A stretch of 64,000 bases of DNA, taken from Geosiphon pyriformis (taxonomy: Eukaryota; Glomeromycota; Glomeromycetes; Archaeosporales; Geosiphonaceae). The notes under the pieces were generated by a model. The model saw only the letters and a program-made list of their open reading frames with translations. It made no database searches and was not told the origin of the DNA. The translations under genes were made by a program, and so were the position numbers. The stretch spans positions 706,840-770,839 of the forward strand of contig JAAOMT010000258.1 in the NCBI GenBank assembly GCA_016748015.1, written 5' to 3'. Shown here one piece after another: positions 61,614 to 64,000 of this stretch (position 1 is the stretch's first letter; each line of letters opens with the position of its first letter).

Positions 61614-62348
61614 TACGAATGAAAAGTTCGATTTTTTCAAAACTACATGTAAATGGAAAGGTCATGAATGATCAATAATCCGATTAATCCATTAATAAAC
61701 TGATCGTTGCACTAAGAAACATGTTATTAAGTTAGCTTCATTGAGTCTAAATATTTTGTTGAACTAAAAATCTTGAATGAAAAGGGATAACCATCTATTC
61801 TCCAATTTATTAGCGTCTGATCCTAATAGCAAAATAGTAACAAAAATAATCAAAACTCATGCCGTTATCTATCACAAGGTATATAATAGTAAATAAATAA
61901 GTTGCCGTGCGAATTAATTTTGTTAAAATATAATATATATATCCATGTTTGGCAATGAAGGAGTTCAAAACCGTTATATCTATAGAATTTTGAGGTCTCA
62001 TCATAAAAAACATTAGAATTTTTCAAAAATTAATTTACCAAGTTTCATTGTTAAGAAACGCAATAAGATTTTTGATTTAGAGCTCAGAATCAGATGGAGC
62101 CAATGCCGAATAAATTTCATTTTGAAAATAATGTTCATAATCACAACCTTTACAAAGGAAAAAGATAAATCACAATCATGAAGTTACCACTTCTAACCCT
62201 AATTACATATTAATAGTTTTTTTTAAAGCGAAAAAGTGGTTTGGAGAGATTTCCAAAATGGCAATGATGGACAAGCTTTGTATAAATAAAAGCTTTATTT
62301 GATTCATGCATCAAAAACAAAGCAATTTTCATATTTAAATGTGGGTTT
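61614..62348. other. Intergenic region
   Basis: Upstream region of the reductase and of the following kinase-like gene. A 67-codon minus-strand frame at 61810-62013 has no ATG-supported conserved content and is not called. Confidence 0.45.
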
Positions 62349-63737
62349 TTGCGATCAAGAATTATAGAATCAACAAAATTGAAAGATTTAACCCAACCTG
62401 AGATGCATTCAAAAATAGCTTTTTTAGGTGATTTAATTTTAGACAGCAACATTCCTTTTATTTGTTTCAAAGAATTTTCAAGCCTTGAATATACAAGTCA
62501 AGGTATCACTGGACAATTATGGCAGGCACATTGGAAAACCAGAAATAATAAAATTACCCTTCAAAATTTTACGCATATCCTGGAAAAGCAGGAAATTAGT
62601 ATTCGGGAATTCATTAATGAGGTTGTATTCAGTGACCAAGATGAAATTTTTTAACCAACGACAGATATTTATTTTGAATTTGAAAATGTCACGGATTTCT
62701 CAAAATTGAAAGGTTAAATCGCTGTCTAAAATTCCGAGCCATCCCAATATTATCCATTTCTTGGGAGTGACTCATGGTTTGTTATTCCGTCAAAGGGCTA
62801 AGCATTGATAAATTTATCTTATAATTCTTGAATGGTCTTCCAAAATCCAGATTCCGAAATGCAGAGATTTTTTCTTGTCTTGGAATATATGACTGGCCAA
62901 AATTTATCCCAATTTCTTGAAGAAAATCCTGACCTTGATTGGCAGCAAAAAATTGATATTGGGAAAGAAATTGCAAATAGCTTAAAACATATTCATTCAA
63001 ATGGTCTTATTCATGGAGAATTGGTAGGATTCATGAAGCTCAATCATTTGAAATATTAATATTTGTATGAAAAATAGATAATTTAAATTTTTTTCTCCTT
63101 TGACTTTTATAAATTATTCCCAAAGTATCCAAGTAGAATACTTTTCGCCACAAAGAACTCACTTAAAATAACTGGTCTATGCCTTAACTCGGCGATTGAA
63201 GAAGCCGTAATCAGCAAAGCTCTTTTCGATGGCAGTATGATCTACATAGACCCTGCATTCCTTGAAAACCCAAAATACAAAAAAGTCTCAAGTTCGGATA
63301 TATACAGTTTAGGAATCTTGCTTTGGGAGATCTCTAGTGGCCGACGGGCATTCTCTGTAAGTCAAAATAGAGGAATAATTCAACTAACATATGCGATAAT
63401 TAACGGTGAACGCGAGGCTCCGGTTGATGGGACGCCATACGAATATGTGAGACTTTATCAAAGATGTTGGAATTCTGATCCTTTAATCCGCCCTCATATC
63501 GATGAAGTAATTGAGGCGTTGGCTACCATCAAATTATTTCAACAAATGGAAATAAAAAGTTCCAAAATGAGTGATCCTGAGAAAAATTTATCAGAAAAAT
63601 CTGATACCATGCTGAAAAGTAAAAAAAGAATATTTTTCTTTCGGTCAAAGTCTATGGTCAAAAAATTATATAGATTTTGGCGACAAATCATCAAAAGGAT
63701 TAGAAAGCAAATGACTGAACGGAGAAAGTACTTGTAA
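62349..63737 (+). pseudogene. Pseudokinase / decayed TKL kinase gene
   Basis: Kinase-like gene with several apparent exons. The N-lobe piece has SQGITGQLWQAHWKTRNNK and ISIREFINEVVF; a later piece reads KIPSHPNIIHFLGVTH (near 62740). The exon at 62832 contains QRFFLVLEYMTGQNLSQFLE, KIDIGKEIANSLKHIHSN and GLIHGEL, spliced at GTAGGATT to a C-terminal exon. The catalytic HRD is HGE and the DFG region is LKITGLCLNS, so both catalytic Asp residues are lost. The last exon is intact: MIYIDPAFLENPKYKKVSSS, DIYSLGILLWEISSG, AIINGEREAPVDGTPYEYV, YQRCWNSDPLIRPHIDEVIE. It ends with a strongly basic tail (KKLYRFWRQIIKRIRKQMTE). The N-lobe has stops I could not splice out, so it may be a pseudogene whose C-lobe still reads openly, or a real pseudokinase with unresolved introns. 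Confidence 0.65.
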
Positions 63738-64000
63738 AATCAAGTATAAATGACAACTTTCTGGGCTTTGTCACGAATTTCGTAAGAAAAACATCAGCGT
63801 GTAGAAAATGAGTATCTTTTGAAATTTCTTCAAACCAAATAATTCAATAAGTTTACAGTCATAATACTGAAGAAATTTGCATAATTTGTAATTGAAATTA
63901 AAAATTTCGGGGTTCGAATATATCAATTTTGTTTGAATGTGAACTTTGTAATGCTAATAGCAAAAGAATATTAGAAAATTATTCAAATTCATGTTTTTCA

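Noticed and set aside
61810-62013. 67-codon minus-strand frame
   Set aside because: Hydrophobic/aromatic bias from A/T-rich codons, no family, no transcript signals.

Overview
This is a eukaryotic nuclear window. Most genes are broken up by many short GT-AG introns (about 45-90 bp), the background is extremely AT-rich, and there are long gene-free stretches. The accessory content points to an arbuscular mycorrhizal fungus (Glomeromycotina, Rhizophagus/Diversispora-like): a Sel1-repeat gene, TKL-type kinases with the HRDLHSGN loop and a GDLGLCQ-type activation segment, a PD-(D/E)XK-like multigene-family protein, and zinc-knuckle relics. The taxon is inferred from these families, not from a marker gene. 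Exon chains below were joined by hand from splice signals and codon phase.

Layout. 0.3-3.5 kb: two conserved minus-strand nuclear genes, an Elongin-A-like protein and a ZRANB2-like RanBP2-zinc-finger/RS-domain splicing protein. 3.5-11.7 kb: AT-rich desert. 11.7-18.1 kb: accessory zone with a decayed Sel1-repeat gene, a decayed minus-strand zinc-knuckle/Trp-rich gene, and a multi-exon PD-(D/E)XK-like gene with two frame breaks and a GC-rich repeat cluster in one intron. 18.7-34.4 kb: conserved core with an Age2/SMAP-type ArfGAP, a PB1-like protein, tRNA-Ser(AGA), mitochondrial ribosomal protein bL12m, RhoGDI and a 24-exon GBF1/Gea-type Arf-GEF. The ArfGAP and Arf-GEF lie about 8 kb apart. RhoGDI and the Arf-GEF are divergent from one 293-bp intergenic region. 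34.4-42.1 kb: a short gene fragment, then AT desert. 42.2-43.3 kb: UBE2W-type ubiquitin-conjugating enzyme.

47.3-52.9 kb: two RNase III-fold paralogs in inverted orientation, each with a conserved upstream block and each with altered catalytic residues, flanking an unknown two-intron gene that uses a GC splice donor. 53.9-63.7 kb: kinase-rich accessory zone with a TKL kinase carrying two premature stops, an inverted duplication of an ankyrin-like tail around a kinase fragment, an intact steroid 5-alpha-reductase-like gene, and a C-terminal pseudokinase lacking the HRD and DFG aspartates.

Overall, conserved housekeeping islands (transcription, splicing, Arf/Rho trafficking, mitochondrial translation, ubiquitin and sterol metabolism) alternate with AT deserts and with decaying members of expanded families.
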